Assembly: GCA_009746045.1 (NCBI GenBank)
Contig: RPFO01001116.1
Span: forward strand, 1 to 39,515
Direction of reading: 5' to 3'
DNA length: 39,515 nt
Source: Mesostigma viride
Taxonomy: Eukaryota; Streptophyta; Mesostigmatophyceae; Mesostigmatales; Mesostigmataceae
A program made the translations under genes and the position numbers. The notes under the pieces were generated by a model, which had not been told where the DNA came from, searched no databases, and was given only the letters and a program-made list of their open reading frames with translations. Positions within the stretch are counted from its first letter, which is position 1, and each line of letters starts with the position of its first letter. This document shows, piece by piece, positions 1 through 8,900 of the stretch.

Positions 1-2
1 CC

Positions 3-300
3 TTATTACGTGAAGTAAAGCGCCAGTTCTCTGCCTACCGTTTTACTGATCTGCCCCTCAAGCATGTGCGTCAGCATCTCTTACGAGTAGCAGATTTCTT
101 CACCCACCCTTCTCTTCCTACTACCGCGTTCCCGTATTAACAATATTAGCCTTACTCCTGGGAGGAGAACTCCTATGTAGAAGAATTAGATAATTTGCGT
201 TACTGACCTTTCAGCTTTGGATGTCTCTCATATCACATGCCTAATCATTGTAGGAAGTAGGTCATCTTAAACGTGAGTGCCCCAAGTTCCTTTCGGGTGC
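3..300 (+). pseudogene. Element A gag remnant (Ty3/gypsy), end of capsid and zinc-knuckle tail
   Basis: An open stretch at 3-140 reads LLREVKRQFSAYRF and continues to a TAA at 138-140. By eye it lines up with the C-terminal capsid part of the gag of element B (around 30060-30170). After a gap full of stops, a second patch at about 258-290 reads GHLKRECPKF, the tail of a CCHC zinc knuckle like the GHLKREC of element B. The first cysteines are lost. Gag would coat the retrotransposon RNA in cytoplasmic particles. This copy has several stops and frame changes and cannot make a protein. The window starts inside this element, so its 5' LTR and gag start are not seen. Confidence 0.6.
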
Positions 301-671
301 TCCCCCTCATCCGCGACGCTCGCCTCCTCGTACCCTCAGCGTGCTCCTATTTCGTCCCACTTCAGGAACGCATTCCCTCAGCTACCCCTAGTAGGCTGAA
401 TGCTGTGCAAGAAGGACCCCCAGGGTTCCCCTATGATAATCAGGCTCCCGCACCCTCTTCGATCCTCGTGACCCTCCAGCAGTGGCTTTTTCGCCAGGGT
501 CTTCTTCGGGGTTAGTTCCTATGGATTTGGGGGGAGGGGGAACAGTAGGCCTGTCAGCCGGGGGTAACCTGGACAGGTCCTTAGATAGTACCCCAGATTA
601 ATTTTGCCTGCCTGTTTTTATATAACTTCTGTAGGAGCTGAATCATCCCTACCACTACGTGTCCGTCTCTT
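300..671 (+). other. Decayed gag-pol junction of element A, no intact gene
   Basis: This stretch corresponds in position to the proline- and glutamine-rich tail of gag and the gag-pol junction of element B. All frames are broken. One 80-codon open frame (273-515) covers part of it and has no recognisable domain. I see nothing else in it. Confidence 0.5.
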
Positions 672-1169
672 ATGTTTTTGAATGGTGGCTTAACCGTTCC
701 CCATACTGTTGTAGTAGACCCCTTCTTGCATGCTGATGAACTTCTGAATGTCTCTGTGTTAGTGGATAGCGGTGCGGCTAGCTCCTTTGTGAGCGAGGCC
801 CTAGTTAGGCGTTTAGGACTAGTCCCTATCCTCACACAAAAACTGTCACTGTCCATTATGCTGACGGTCGCACCAGTCATTCCCCGGGTACGGTGTCCTT
901 CCCTGGTCATACAAGGACGTACTGTCAACCTGACGGCCACCATAGGCCCTATCACTACAGCTGATGTATTACTAGGATTGGATTGGCACCAGGAAATAAG
1001 ATTACTATTAATTATGATACCATGGTCATTTTGGTTTCCAGATAGCTCTTACTGGGTACCGGAACGTCACTATAGATTAGAAAATTTATCCTTGGTAGAT
1101 ATTACTCCTCCTACACCTGTTGATCCTCCTGTAAGACCTATACCTGAAGTATTAATGTCCAACCAATGA
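672..1169 (+). pseudogene. Element A retropepsin-type aspartic protease segment (pol)
   Basis: The segment reads VSVLVDSGAASSFVSEALV followed about 80 residues later by ADVLLGLDW. These are the catalytic D-S-G-A loop and the flap-distal ILG motif of Ty3/gypsy retropepsins, and both match element B (VLVDSGA and IILGIDW). In the family this enzyme cuts the Gag-Pol polyprotein into mature proteins inside the particle. The frame is open for 165 codons but ends in stops at 1167, before RT. The first ATG is only the start of the open stretch, since pol is normally made as part of a polyprotein. Codon use is richer in A+T than in element B. Confidence 0.75.
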
Positions 1170-1333
1170 TGAATTGCGATCTGAACTAAAGGAATATGGA
1201 TACCTATTATGTATGTTCATTCAGTTAGAAGTACAGGAGATACCTATCACTAATAATAGTGTGGATATAGATGTAACACAGTGGATACAATAGGAGTGGG
1301 ATTTATACTGAAAATGAAATAGTAATTAGATAC

Positions 1334-1668
1334 ATGGCTGTGATAGATTCCTCAAAAGTTTTTGAAGAAAAGACTCCTTCTTATCCTCCTCCTCGTTCTG
1401 TTTTACACCGTGTAGTTATCAAGGACGGTGCAGTTCCTACGCACTCTCCGATGTATAGAATGGGCCCTACCGAATTAAAGGAACTAAAACAGATTTTAGT
1501 GTCACTCTTAGAAGCAGGATTGATAGAGCCTAGTAACTCCCCCTACTCAGCTGGTGTCCTGTTAGTTCCTAAGCCAAATGGCAAGTTTCGCCTAGTTACT
1601 GATTATAGGAAGTTAAATGATATTACTGTGAAGTCTAAATACCCTCTACCTCGTATTGATGATATATT
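1334..1668 (+). pseudogene. Element A reverse transcriptase, N-terminal part
   Basis: This segment encodes the start of a Ty3/gypsy RT. The visible motifs are [34 protein letters not shown] and [20 protein letters not shown], ending at DDIL. It matches element B residue for residue over most of its length. The RT would copy the element RNA into cDNA. The frame is cut at 1668 by insertion of the minus-strand LINE fragment and resumes after 2691. The 160 bases between the protease and this segment (1170-1333) carry several stops. Confidence 0.8.
1658..1668 (+). repeat. Target-site duplication, left copy (LINE insertion)
   Basis: GATGATATATT at this position recurs at 2691-2701 and encodes the DDI of the split RT motif. 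It flanks the LINE fragment. The similarity may run a few more bases with mismatches (TATTAAAA against TAATAAGG). Confidence 0.7.
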
Positions 1669-2690
1669 ATTAAAAATATAATTACTTACAGCAGAGTGAA
1701 ATCACTCAAACCAAAGCAAACGCCCAGCTATAAACCTATATACAGAGCCATGTCAAAGCTCTATACTACGATAAGACCAATGGAAACGCCTAACGGGAGG
1801 AACCTAATAGCCCTGCTGCACCGCAAAATCAGCCCGCGTACGGCGGAGCATGATGTCAGCCATGGCCCGAGTCAGCGCCACCGACAGGCGCTGACGCCAA
1901 TATGACGTCCAGGTCCGCGCCGACCATGGGGCCGCTGGCCCTCCAGGTCCAGCCGGTCCTCCCGGAGCCGGCAACACTCCTTGAAGAAGGCGGAGGTCAG
2001 GGGCCCCATGGCCCCAAACTCCTCCAGGACAAAGGGCACCACACGATGGTGCCCGACGTCGCCGTAGGCCAGGAGCTTGGCCCGCTCCGCCCGGTCCGCC
2101 GTGTAACCTGCCGTGAGGGAGGCCCCAGCCACGTGGCTAAGAGCCAAGGGCCGCGCCACCGAAACGTCAATAAGCAGATGCCGGCCACCCCCCTCAAAGT
2201 CCAGCACCACGATGTCAGGCCGGTGGTTGGGGGAATAGAAGGCAGCGCCATCCGCATCCTCGGACCGGATGTTCGCGTGGGGGAAAACCGACCGAATCAT
2301 GGCGAGCACCACCGTCAGGAGGACAGTGTGCAAATACAAATACCAATTCTGATTCTGTTGGCCCCCCATGCAGGCAAGGTAGTGAGTCCCCGTGGGATCC
2401 AGCGGCTGCCCACAGCTACCACAAGGCCGCCCGGCCGGAACAAGAGGCTGCGGGGCAAATAGCTGGTGCCGGAGCGCCACCGAGTAGTGGCTGGGAGCCA
2501 AGGCGAATGGGGGGGCCATGGGAAGAGCACGAAGGTACGCCGAGCCCACACTCCGCAAGGAAAGCGAGAACAGCCACGCACGTCCCTGGGCGTTGAGGTC
2601 CGCGAAAAGAGCAATCCAATCAGCCGTGTGCAGAATACCCGCGTAGGTTTTCTGGTGTTTATCGATGACGCGAGCAGGGAATGCGGCGAT
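1669..2690 (-). mobile_element. 5'-truncated non-LTR retrotransposon (LINE) with restriction-like endonuclease
   Basis: About 1.0 kb of foreign, GC-rich DNA lies between the two halves of the RT of element A. Reading on the minus strand, it has an open C-terminal coding part (2687 to 1872) and then about 200 bases of 3' UTR. An 11-bp duplication flanks it. The 5' part of a LINE (RT and upstream) is absent, as expected from incomplete target-primed reverse transcription. No long A tail is seen. The open frame is still intact, so the insertion is probably younger than the decay of its host element, or this family changes slowly. It is most like LINEs with an R2-type endonuclease, but the exact clade is undetermined. 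Confidence 0.8.
1872..2687 (-). CDS. C-terminal LINE ORF fragment: zinc finger plus restriction-like endonuclease (partial)
   Basis: About 270 codons are open on the minus strand. The first residues upstream (2688-2762) are antisense host sequence, so the true LINE part starts near residue AAFPARVIDK. The motif CGSCGQPLDPTGTHYLAC is a C-x2-C-x9-H-x3-C zinc finger. It is followed by RPDIVVLD and then LLIDVSVARP, which fit the PD and D elements of the PD-(D/E)xK restriction-like endonuclease at the C-terminus of R2/NeSL/CRE-type LINE proteins. In those families this domain nicks target DNA to prime reverse transcription. The RT domain is missing, so the fragment is dead on arrival. The assignment rests on motif order only. 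Confidence 0.7.
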   Translation of the reverse strand, partial: AAFPARVIDKHQKTYAGILHTADWIALFADLNAQGRAWLFSLSLRSVGSAYLRALPMAPPFALAPSHYSVALRHQLFAPQPLVPAGRPCGSCGQPLDPTGTHYLACMGGQQNQNWYLYLHTVLLTVVLAMIRSVFPHANIRSEDADGAAFYSPNHRPDIVVLDFEGGGRHLLIDVSVARPLALSHVAGASLTAGYTADRAERAKLLAYGDVGHHRVVPFVLEEFGAMGPLTSAFFKECCRLREDRLDLEGQRPHGRRGPGRHIGVSACRWR

Positions 2691-2701
2691 GATGATATAT
2701 T
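2691..2701 (+). repeat. Target-site duplication, right copy (LINE insertion)
   Basis: GATGATATATT, an exact copy of 1658-1668. Element A's coding sequence resumes here as DDIFNKVKGSTCFTVLDC. Confidence 0.7.
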
Positions 2702-3246
2702 TAATAAGGTTAAAGGTTCCACTTGTTTCACGGTACTGGATTGTGCGGATGGTTTTTGGCAACTACGTATAGCTCCTGAGGATTGCCATAAAACCGCCTT
2801 CGCTACCCCTTCTTTTGGCCATTACCAGTTTAGAGTATAGCGGCTATGGGACTCTGTAACTCTCCTGCCTCTAATTTCAAATGTTAATGAATGAAGTGCT
2901 TAGACCTGTTATGGGGAATTCTCACCTTCCTCAAGTGCCATCTGATTTAAAGGATCCTTCCTTCTCCTCTGTTTCTCTATCTGAGCACGATCGTTCTTGT
3001 GCTCAAGCTTACTTAGATGATATCCTCATTTAATACTCTCCTGATTTTGAAACGCACCTACGTGATTTAAAGAAAGTATTAGAAATAATGGCTGAAAATT
3101 CTTTGTGGGCGCGCCGTGCTAAAGTTCGTTCGGGTAGGAGTGTACCATTTTTAGGACACGTGTTGTCAGATGCCGGGTCGCTACCGACCCGGATAAAACT
3201 AAGTCAATTCAGGAATGGCCTACCCCTACCGACGTTAAAGGTGTAC

Positions 3247-3251
3247 GTAGT
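3247..3251 (+). repeat. Target-site duplication of element B, left copy (GTAGT)
   Basis: GTAGT precedes the TGTTACG start of the 5' LTR and recurs at 39107-39111 right after the 3' LTR. Removing B restores a continuous RT reading frame in element A. Confidence 0.85.
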
Positions 3252-3586
3252 TGTTACGTCCAAGCTTATTTACTTAGGGTTCGTTAGTGGACATATTGGC
3301 CGTAACAATATACTGTCGTCAGATTTGTGTAGCTAGTTACGCACCCTTTTTCCAAGGGTTGGCCTACGTTGCTTTTAATAGCACATTATGTGTAGGTCAG
3401 GGCCCGGCGCTGTGGTGTAGCGCCGGCTAGCTAGGCCGAGCCACGTGGTGGGCTGAGCCTTAGTCTAGGGCATTTTCCAGTGTACGCCCATTCGTAGCTA
3501 GTTCGGTGGCTTTCAGGTTTACAACACATTCCAGTGTTTTATCATTCGTGGCTAGTCGGGAGGGTGGGTTTCCACCCATTGTTATC
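3252..3586 (+). repeat. Element B 5' LTR, first part
   Basis: Matches 38364-38697 of the 3' LTR with a few substitutions and a one-base indel. It is broken at about 3586 by the TIR element H and resumes at 13128. It contains the inverted GCCGGCGC-type hairpin CCCGGCGCTG...TAGCGCCGG around 3402-3427. Confidence 0.9.
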
Positions 3587-3824
3587 CGGCGGAGCCCATT
3601 TTCGGAAGAACCAAAGGTTCGAAGAAAGGGCGAAGCCAATTTAGTTGGAGAGGTGCGTGAGAAGGGGGATGCACGATTAGCGTTACCATTGGAGGAAACT
3701 TAGCCGACGGTGGATCTTTGTTTAAAGTTTTTGCATCTGCGGCTGTAGTGGTACGGTCAGTAGAAAAAGGTCCAGTTTTTTGGGAAACTTCAACCGGCAA
3801 GTAGACCATCAACCGAATTTCGGA

Positions 3825-3912
3825 CAAACGGCTAGTTGTATTTTCTGCAAACGGCTAGTTGTATTTTCTGCAAACGGCTAGTTGTATTTTCTGCAAACGG
3901 CTAGTTGTATTT
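3825..3912. repeat. Tandem repeat, 23-bp unit, 3.8 copies
   Basis: Units start at 3825, 3848, 3871 and 3894 with CAAACGGCTAGTTGTATTT, and the copies are identical. The array lies inside element H. Confidence 0.95.
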
Positions 3913-3968
3913 GTTTGGCGTGGCGCGGCGCGGCGGGGTGGGTGGGGTGGTCATTTGCCGAATACTAG

Positions 3969-4336
3969 CCTTCTGAGAACACCGACACCGACTAACTCCG
4001 ACTAATTTAGTCGGACCAATAGTCGGACTTAAGCCGAAAAACGGGCACGGATTCCCCCTTCTGAGAACACCGACTCGGGACGGACAGCAGCAGCGCCGCG
4101 ACGCGTAAAGTGGCCTCTAACGCCGGTGGCGCCCCACTTCGGCACTTCCAAGCCGGTACGGATGCCAGCATGGCCAGAGGCACACCCCTACTAAGCTAGT
4201 CGGACACCGACTAATTTCCGGTTTTCGCGAAAATTAGCGGGGTAGATTAGTCGGAGTCCGACTAATTTCCCCAAAACGCGCCGCGCCAGCAATTTAGTCG
4301 GTGTTTTTTTTTCGGAGTCGGTGTTCTCAGAAGGGG
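3969..4336. repeat. Inverted-repeat unit (MITE-like) inside H
   Basis: CCTTCTGAGAACACCGAC occurs at 3969-3986 and 4057-4074 in direct orientation and at 4317-4334 inverted. The interior is filled with CCGACTAA / TTAGTCGG motifs in both orientations, which gives high folding potential. It could be a small MITE that inserted in H, with one end duplicated, or simply the subterminal repeats of H. There is no ORF and no certain target duplication. Confidence 0.5.
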
Positions 4337-4382
4337 TCTACTAACTGGGTTTTCACACTCGGGTTTTTTCGGTCGAATTTCC

Positions 4383-4387
4383 GTTTT
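4383..4387 (+). repeat. Target-site duplication of element D, left copy (GTTTT)
   Basis: GTTTT directly precedes the left LTR of D and recurs at 12558-12562 after its right LTR. Confidence 0.85.
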
Positions 4388-5031
4388 ATTTAGATGAACT
4401 CGGATCAGTGAGTTTCTGGTCTTCCCAAGATGTGATGAATGGAGCCATGGTTTCAACCAGCGGCTTTTAACCTTTACCACAGTTGCCTCACTACCCTGTG
4501 GTCACTAGCCTGAGGCGGCAGTACCCACGGACGGTGTTGGGAAAAGACGCTTGGCCACTGCTGTGTCCGAGCCTTTCTAGGTCTCACCATTGCTGCCAGG
4601 CCTTGCACGCCTTGGCAGGTCCGCCACTGTCAATTTCCTTGGTTGCATCAATCCAGGACGTCTGTCCTTCCATGAATGACAGTAACGCTCTGGATTTATC
4701 CGTCATGACAAGTACCCGTCCATCCCAGGCCTGCAGGACTGCCAGTCCTGAAGTCCTGTGACATTCTTGGTACCATCAACCAATATTGACCACAGTACCT
4801 CCTAGTGACAGTCGGTCCTGTGACACGTAACGTGTGATGGTTCACCCAACACTGCCACGTGCCCTGTCCCTCACGTGTCCTTAGTCCTGGTACTGCTGTA
4901 GCGTCCGGCGGCATTACTTCGGGACTTGATAACTCTCAAGTTCCTTGTCCAAATGAGGCGTTTAGCACGGCGTTGGAAAGGCCACTTCAAGTATGATATG
5001 CTTAGCATATTGCATCACCAATATGCTAACT
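4388..5031 (-). repeat. Element D 3' LTR
   Basis: The 644-bp LTR reads AGTTAGCATATTGG to CATCTAAAT in sense orientation. It is nearly identical to 11914-12557. It does not start with TG or end with CA. Confidence 0.95.
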
Positions 5032-5051
5032 CCAACCCTTTCTTGTTTTGG
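5032..5051 (-). promoter_or_regulatory. Element D polypurine tract
   Basis: In sense orientation CCAAAACAAGAAAGGGTTGG lies directly before the 3' LTR. This is the expected plus-strand priming site. The same 13-mer AAGAAAGGGTTGG occurs again in sense at 5232-5244, about 200 bases upstream. Confidence 0.75.
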
Positions 5052-5342
5052 AGCTGCAAGCTTCACACCATGACCAACCCATTCCTTGCTGCCTTGTGAA
5101 ATGGACACCTGGTTACCCTGGACTTATAATAAGCCTCATGAGCACCCCTTTTGCCACCTTAATGGTATCCTTCTTAGGGATCTATGGTTCAACCCTGCCA
5201 TCTGATCATTAACTTGACCTGCAGGTCATCCCCAACCCTTTCTTTTGCAACTGTACCTTGGCTTGGGCTTAAAGGAGGATATTGAATATTCCTTAGGCAA
5301 CATATCCTGGATATCTGAATGAGAGGCCCTGACTACAGGAAA

Positions 5343-5402
5343 CGTATTACAGTGAGTTCCTGGTCTTCCCAGTTATCACTGGCGCCCGTTTCATGGCGCC
5401 CG
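5343..5402 (-). promoter_or_regulatory. Conserved 3' UTR block of D: CGGGCGCC pair plus TGTAATACG
   Basis: In sense orientation CGGGCGCCATGAAACGGGCG is followed about 30 bases later by ACTGTAATACG (5343-5353). The latter is the exact complement of the 11 bases CGTATTACAGT directly downstream of the 5' LTR (plus-strand 11903-11913). Element C has the same arrangement at 28384-28451. The role is inferred: RNA circularisation or priming. Confidence 0.6.
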
Positions 5403-5994
5403 CCCCGAGCGTTCCAGGCATCATCCATCCAAATGTTCACCAATGGAAACCACTTCAACACCACTGTGCCACTGCTTGATGGGGAGCCCATGTCATCACT
5501 GGGTGTTAAAGCCCAGGAGTCATACATACCAGGCTGTGGCTCAACTAGGGAATCGAACCCTACCCCAGAACCCCAGGTTAAACTTAACCTGGTCACATGA
5601 CAGACAACAAGAGAGATTGGCATACAACATGATTATGTTTTATTATAGAATATCCACCAAAACCAATGTTGAGTGTTCCCAGTGGACCAGCCTGCACCAG
5701 CAAGGCCCAACTGTCAGGTTACAACACCATAATATCCAAGGTTGTCACTTATTCACAGCTAAAGAAAACTAAACAAGAGAGATATATACAAACAACCTGG
5801 AAGAACTCTCAACATGGCCTGCCCTGTCATGGCCTAACTGCCCGAGGCCAAAGGCATCCCACTGTGCTAATCCTTTACAGGAAGAGCTTGCTCCTGTTGA
5901 GCCTTCTACCTGCTTGGTGACAGGTAGGCTACCTGTTGCCCTCCCCCCTGGGGACAACAGCACTGGTCAGCCACCAACTGGCAAAGGCTGGACT

Positions 5995-8900
5995 TCAAGT
6001 CCCACCAGAAAAGGGGTACATGAGCCCTTTGAGCACAGGGTATTGTAGCTCAGCCTTGCTCTCCAGCTTGGTGAGGGCGTCTGCTGGGTTGTCAACACCA
6101 GGCACATGTTCAAGATGAGCAAGGTAAGACATCTCCTTCAGCAACAAATAATCCAGATCCCTGCTCCTGGCGAGCTGTCTGTGCACAAACTGCACCATGC
6201 CCATGCTGTCTGTCTTGACCAGTGTGTGCAGCTGCAAGCTACAGGAAGCTACCTGACAGAGCTGGTAGAATAACTCCCTGAGGTAAAGAGCAGTGTGTAG
6301 CCCCTCACATATTGCCCTGCACTCAGCAATGTCACTGCTGGGCGTCACCCTGTTCTGTAACCTACTGTACCAGCTGACCAGAGAAGTGTGCTCCTGTTGT
6401 AGTGTAATGAGTGCTGCTGCCCTACCCCTGACATCCGTCACCTTCCTGCTGTCCATGGAACTGTCCACAAAAAGCACCATGTTGAGTGGTTTGTACAAGT
6501 CCACAGCTGCCAGTATGAGTGGAGGTGAGCTCCTGACAGACTCAACCACCTGCTCTGCCCCTACCTCAACCAGCTGAGCATCTGTGAGCCTACTCAGCAC
6601 CAACAAATCTGGGGCACAAATGCTAGCTAGCCAAGCCAACATTCCCCTGATTGTGGCACACCTGGCCTGGGTAATGGGCTGCTGGAGGGCATCAATGATC
6701 TGCTGAGGATAGTTGTTGCCACCCTCCATCTTGATAAACCAAGTACCTGCCCTCTTGATCAGCGTGGCCTGCATTCCACAAAACACCATGGGCTCATCCT
6801 GCTTCATGTGCTGGACCTTTCCTAACTCAAACCTCTTCTGGATCTTGGACAGTACTGAATCCACCCACTCAGGAGGCCCTAAAAGGTGCAGGTCATCTCC
6901 ATGCAGAGATGCAAACACAGGCAACCCTTCATGAGTACTCTGGAACAAGCAAGGATCAACTGGAGACACAGTAAAGCCACAGTGAGTTTTCAGAAACTTT
7001 TCCAGGCTCTTTCTCCAGATGATAGGGCTGGACCTGAGACCCTCCAAACCCTTGAGTATTCTGAGATATTTTGACTTGATCTCTGCTCTCCACACCTTGG
7101 GCACTGTTACAAAGAAGGGAGGGATATCACGCCACGTCTCCTTGGCCTGCTCCACATCACCCTTGAGAAAAGCCCTCTTGAAATCAATCAGCACAGAGCT
7201 GTACGCAATGCCCTTGACCAGGAAAGACAGATATATACACAGAACAATCCTCCAGGTATCATGCAGCATCCCAGGCGTATACAACTCCTCATCTGTCAGC
7301 TCCCCCGTGCCATGGTACTCAGTCACAACTGGCCTCACATGTGGCACCTGCACACCGTCTATCTCCTTCAGCTTGAGCACAAACAAGAGCCTTAGCAACT
7401 GATGCTCCCTGGGCAACTCATCCACAGGCTCAGCACAGTTAGACACTATCCAGTCATGCCCACTGGAGACAAACCCTAGAATCCATGCCTTAGCCATCTT
7501 GGGGCTTTGCATCAACTCTACCAACTGGTGCCAGGAAATAGGACTGTGACCAGCAATCTGGTACTTGTGCACCCCCAAGTCCCGTGGATCTAGGGTGGTT
7601 GGGATGATCAACAAGTCCTCAGCAATGGGCTCCTTGCCTTCAGGCCCCACACTCTGCTGCCCCTTCACAGCCTTGACTGCCACAGCTAGACCCTTGGAGT
7701 AGTGATATCTCTGGAGGGGCAAACTGCCGTGACCTTCTAGTGCAAGCTCATCTGCTGACAGAGTCACTCCTGGCATGCACAAGAAATTCTGGCCCAAAAT
7801 GGCAGGCCCCTGGTACCCTTCCACCACACAGAACGCAGTGGGGACACCCAGGATAGGCACAGTCACTTCCCCTAGGATCTTCATTGTTACAGTGCCCGTA
7901 AAGTCACTCACTGCCCTGCAGCCAGCCTTATTCACCTTCAGGCCCTGAGCATCCTCCACCCTGATGATAGACACCTCTGAGTTAGTATCCACTTCTAGGG
8001 TAGCAGCCCAGCAAGAACCCCATTCAGTCAACTTAGATACCTTGGGATCCTTGTGCTTGTTGAACATGAGCGACCGGACAATGTCTGCCATGAGTGGCCT
8101 CTTGGACCCTGGTGCAGGCCCAGCCCCCGTTGGCTCCACCACAGGTGATGCAGTTGCCTCCTGCACCTCATCATCATCAGAGGGATAGCCACCTCCCACG
8201 TCAGTGACAGGCACATCAACTACCTGGTCCTTAACCTGGCCCTCCAGCCAACACTGGGGTCCAGGCCCGTCTGCAGGCCAGATTGCATGTGGCTTGCGTT
8301 CCTTGACGTTGGCCCAGCTCAACCTGTAAACATGCCTGGGATTACTCTCCAAGGCCACAAGGCAGGAACGATTGGCATCTTCCACACAGGTCACCACCCC
8401 GTTCTGCCACTTGCCCCTCTTGCCCTGCATTGATGGCTCCTTCCACATTCTGACCTTCAGCCCCACCTGAGGCCTCAGCACATTCCAGCCCCTATCCTTG
8501 CGTCTCAACTGAGCAAACACCCTGTCTGCTTTCCTCAAGCATGCCTGGACCACTTCCTGGGCTAGCATCCCAAACTGCAGTGCTACAGGATTGACAGCCA
8601 CCCCGTCATAATAGTAGTTTATTCTGAGGTTCAACTGTTCTTCCACCTGCCTGGTCCACACTGCCCTCTCCAAAGCAGATGCTACCAGTGGCACCTTAGG
8701 TTCTGCCAGCACTACGGTCTTGACCTCCCTGATGGATCTCTCCACAGCACCTTGCTGTCCATGGCTCTCCCTGGGCGTGACCAGCAGCTTGCATGGCAGT
8801 TGCTCCTGCTGTGACAGTAGGCACTCAAACTGAATATCAGCCTGTACTGTCTTGTACACCCCAAAGCCTGGTAAGAGAGTCTGCAAGCCCAGCAGCAGGG

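Larger units (their letters stand above)
2691..3251 (+). pseudogene. Element A reverse transcriptase, central part
   Basis: The RT continues with GSTCFTVLDCADGFWQLRI and the catalytic block AYLDDILI (about 3007-3030), followed by ARRAKVRSGRSVPFLGHVLS. YLDD is the standard Ty3/gypsy active-site box. A TAA at 3031 sits directly after DDILI, and there are frame changes near 2820 and 2880, so no working enzyme is possible. The frame ends at 3251, where element B has inserted in the motif that reads VRSFLG. The remainder of RT and the start of RNase H lie at 39107-39515. Confidence 0.8.
5032..5994 (-). other. Element D 3' untranslated region, about 960 bases
   Basis: Between the stop of pol and the 3' LTR there is no coding frame of note. 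It contains a conserved pair of CGGGCGCC motifs and the TGTAATACG sequence described separately. A run close to the LTR sequence CAGTGAGTT(T/C)CTGGTCTT is found at 5350-5367 and again inside the LTR at 4406. Confidence 0.8.

Noticed and set aside
273-515. 80-codon frame in element A
   Set aside because: It lies in decayed gag, where the true frame (GHLKRECPKF) is another one. No domain.
1902-2462. 186-codon plus-strand frame
   Set aside because: It is antisense to the LINE endonuclease fragment, whose zinc-finger and PD...D motifs are on the minus strand.
3407-3427. LTR hairpin CCCGGCGC...GCGCCGG as an intrinsic terminator
   Set aside because: Bacterial-type terminators do not apply here and there is no T run.
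3825-3912. Short tandem repeats as a CRISPR array
   Set aside because: Units are contiguous with no spacers and lie in a eukaryotic transposon.
4483-4914. Open frames of 92 and 72 codons, repeated identically at 12009-12440
   Set aside because: They lie in the LTRs of D and are identical only because the LTRs are.
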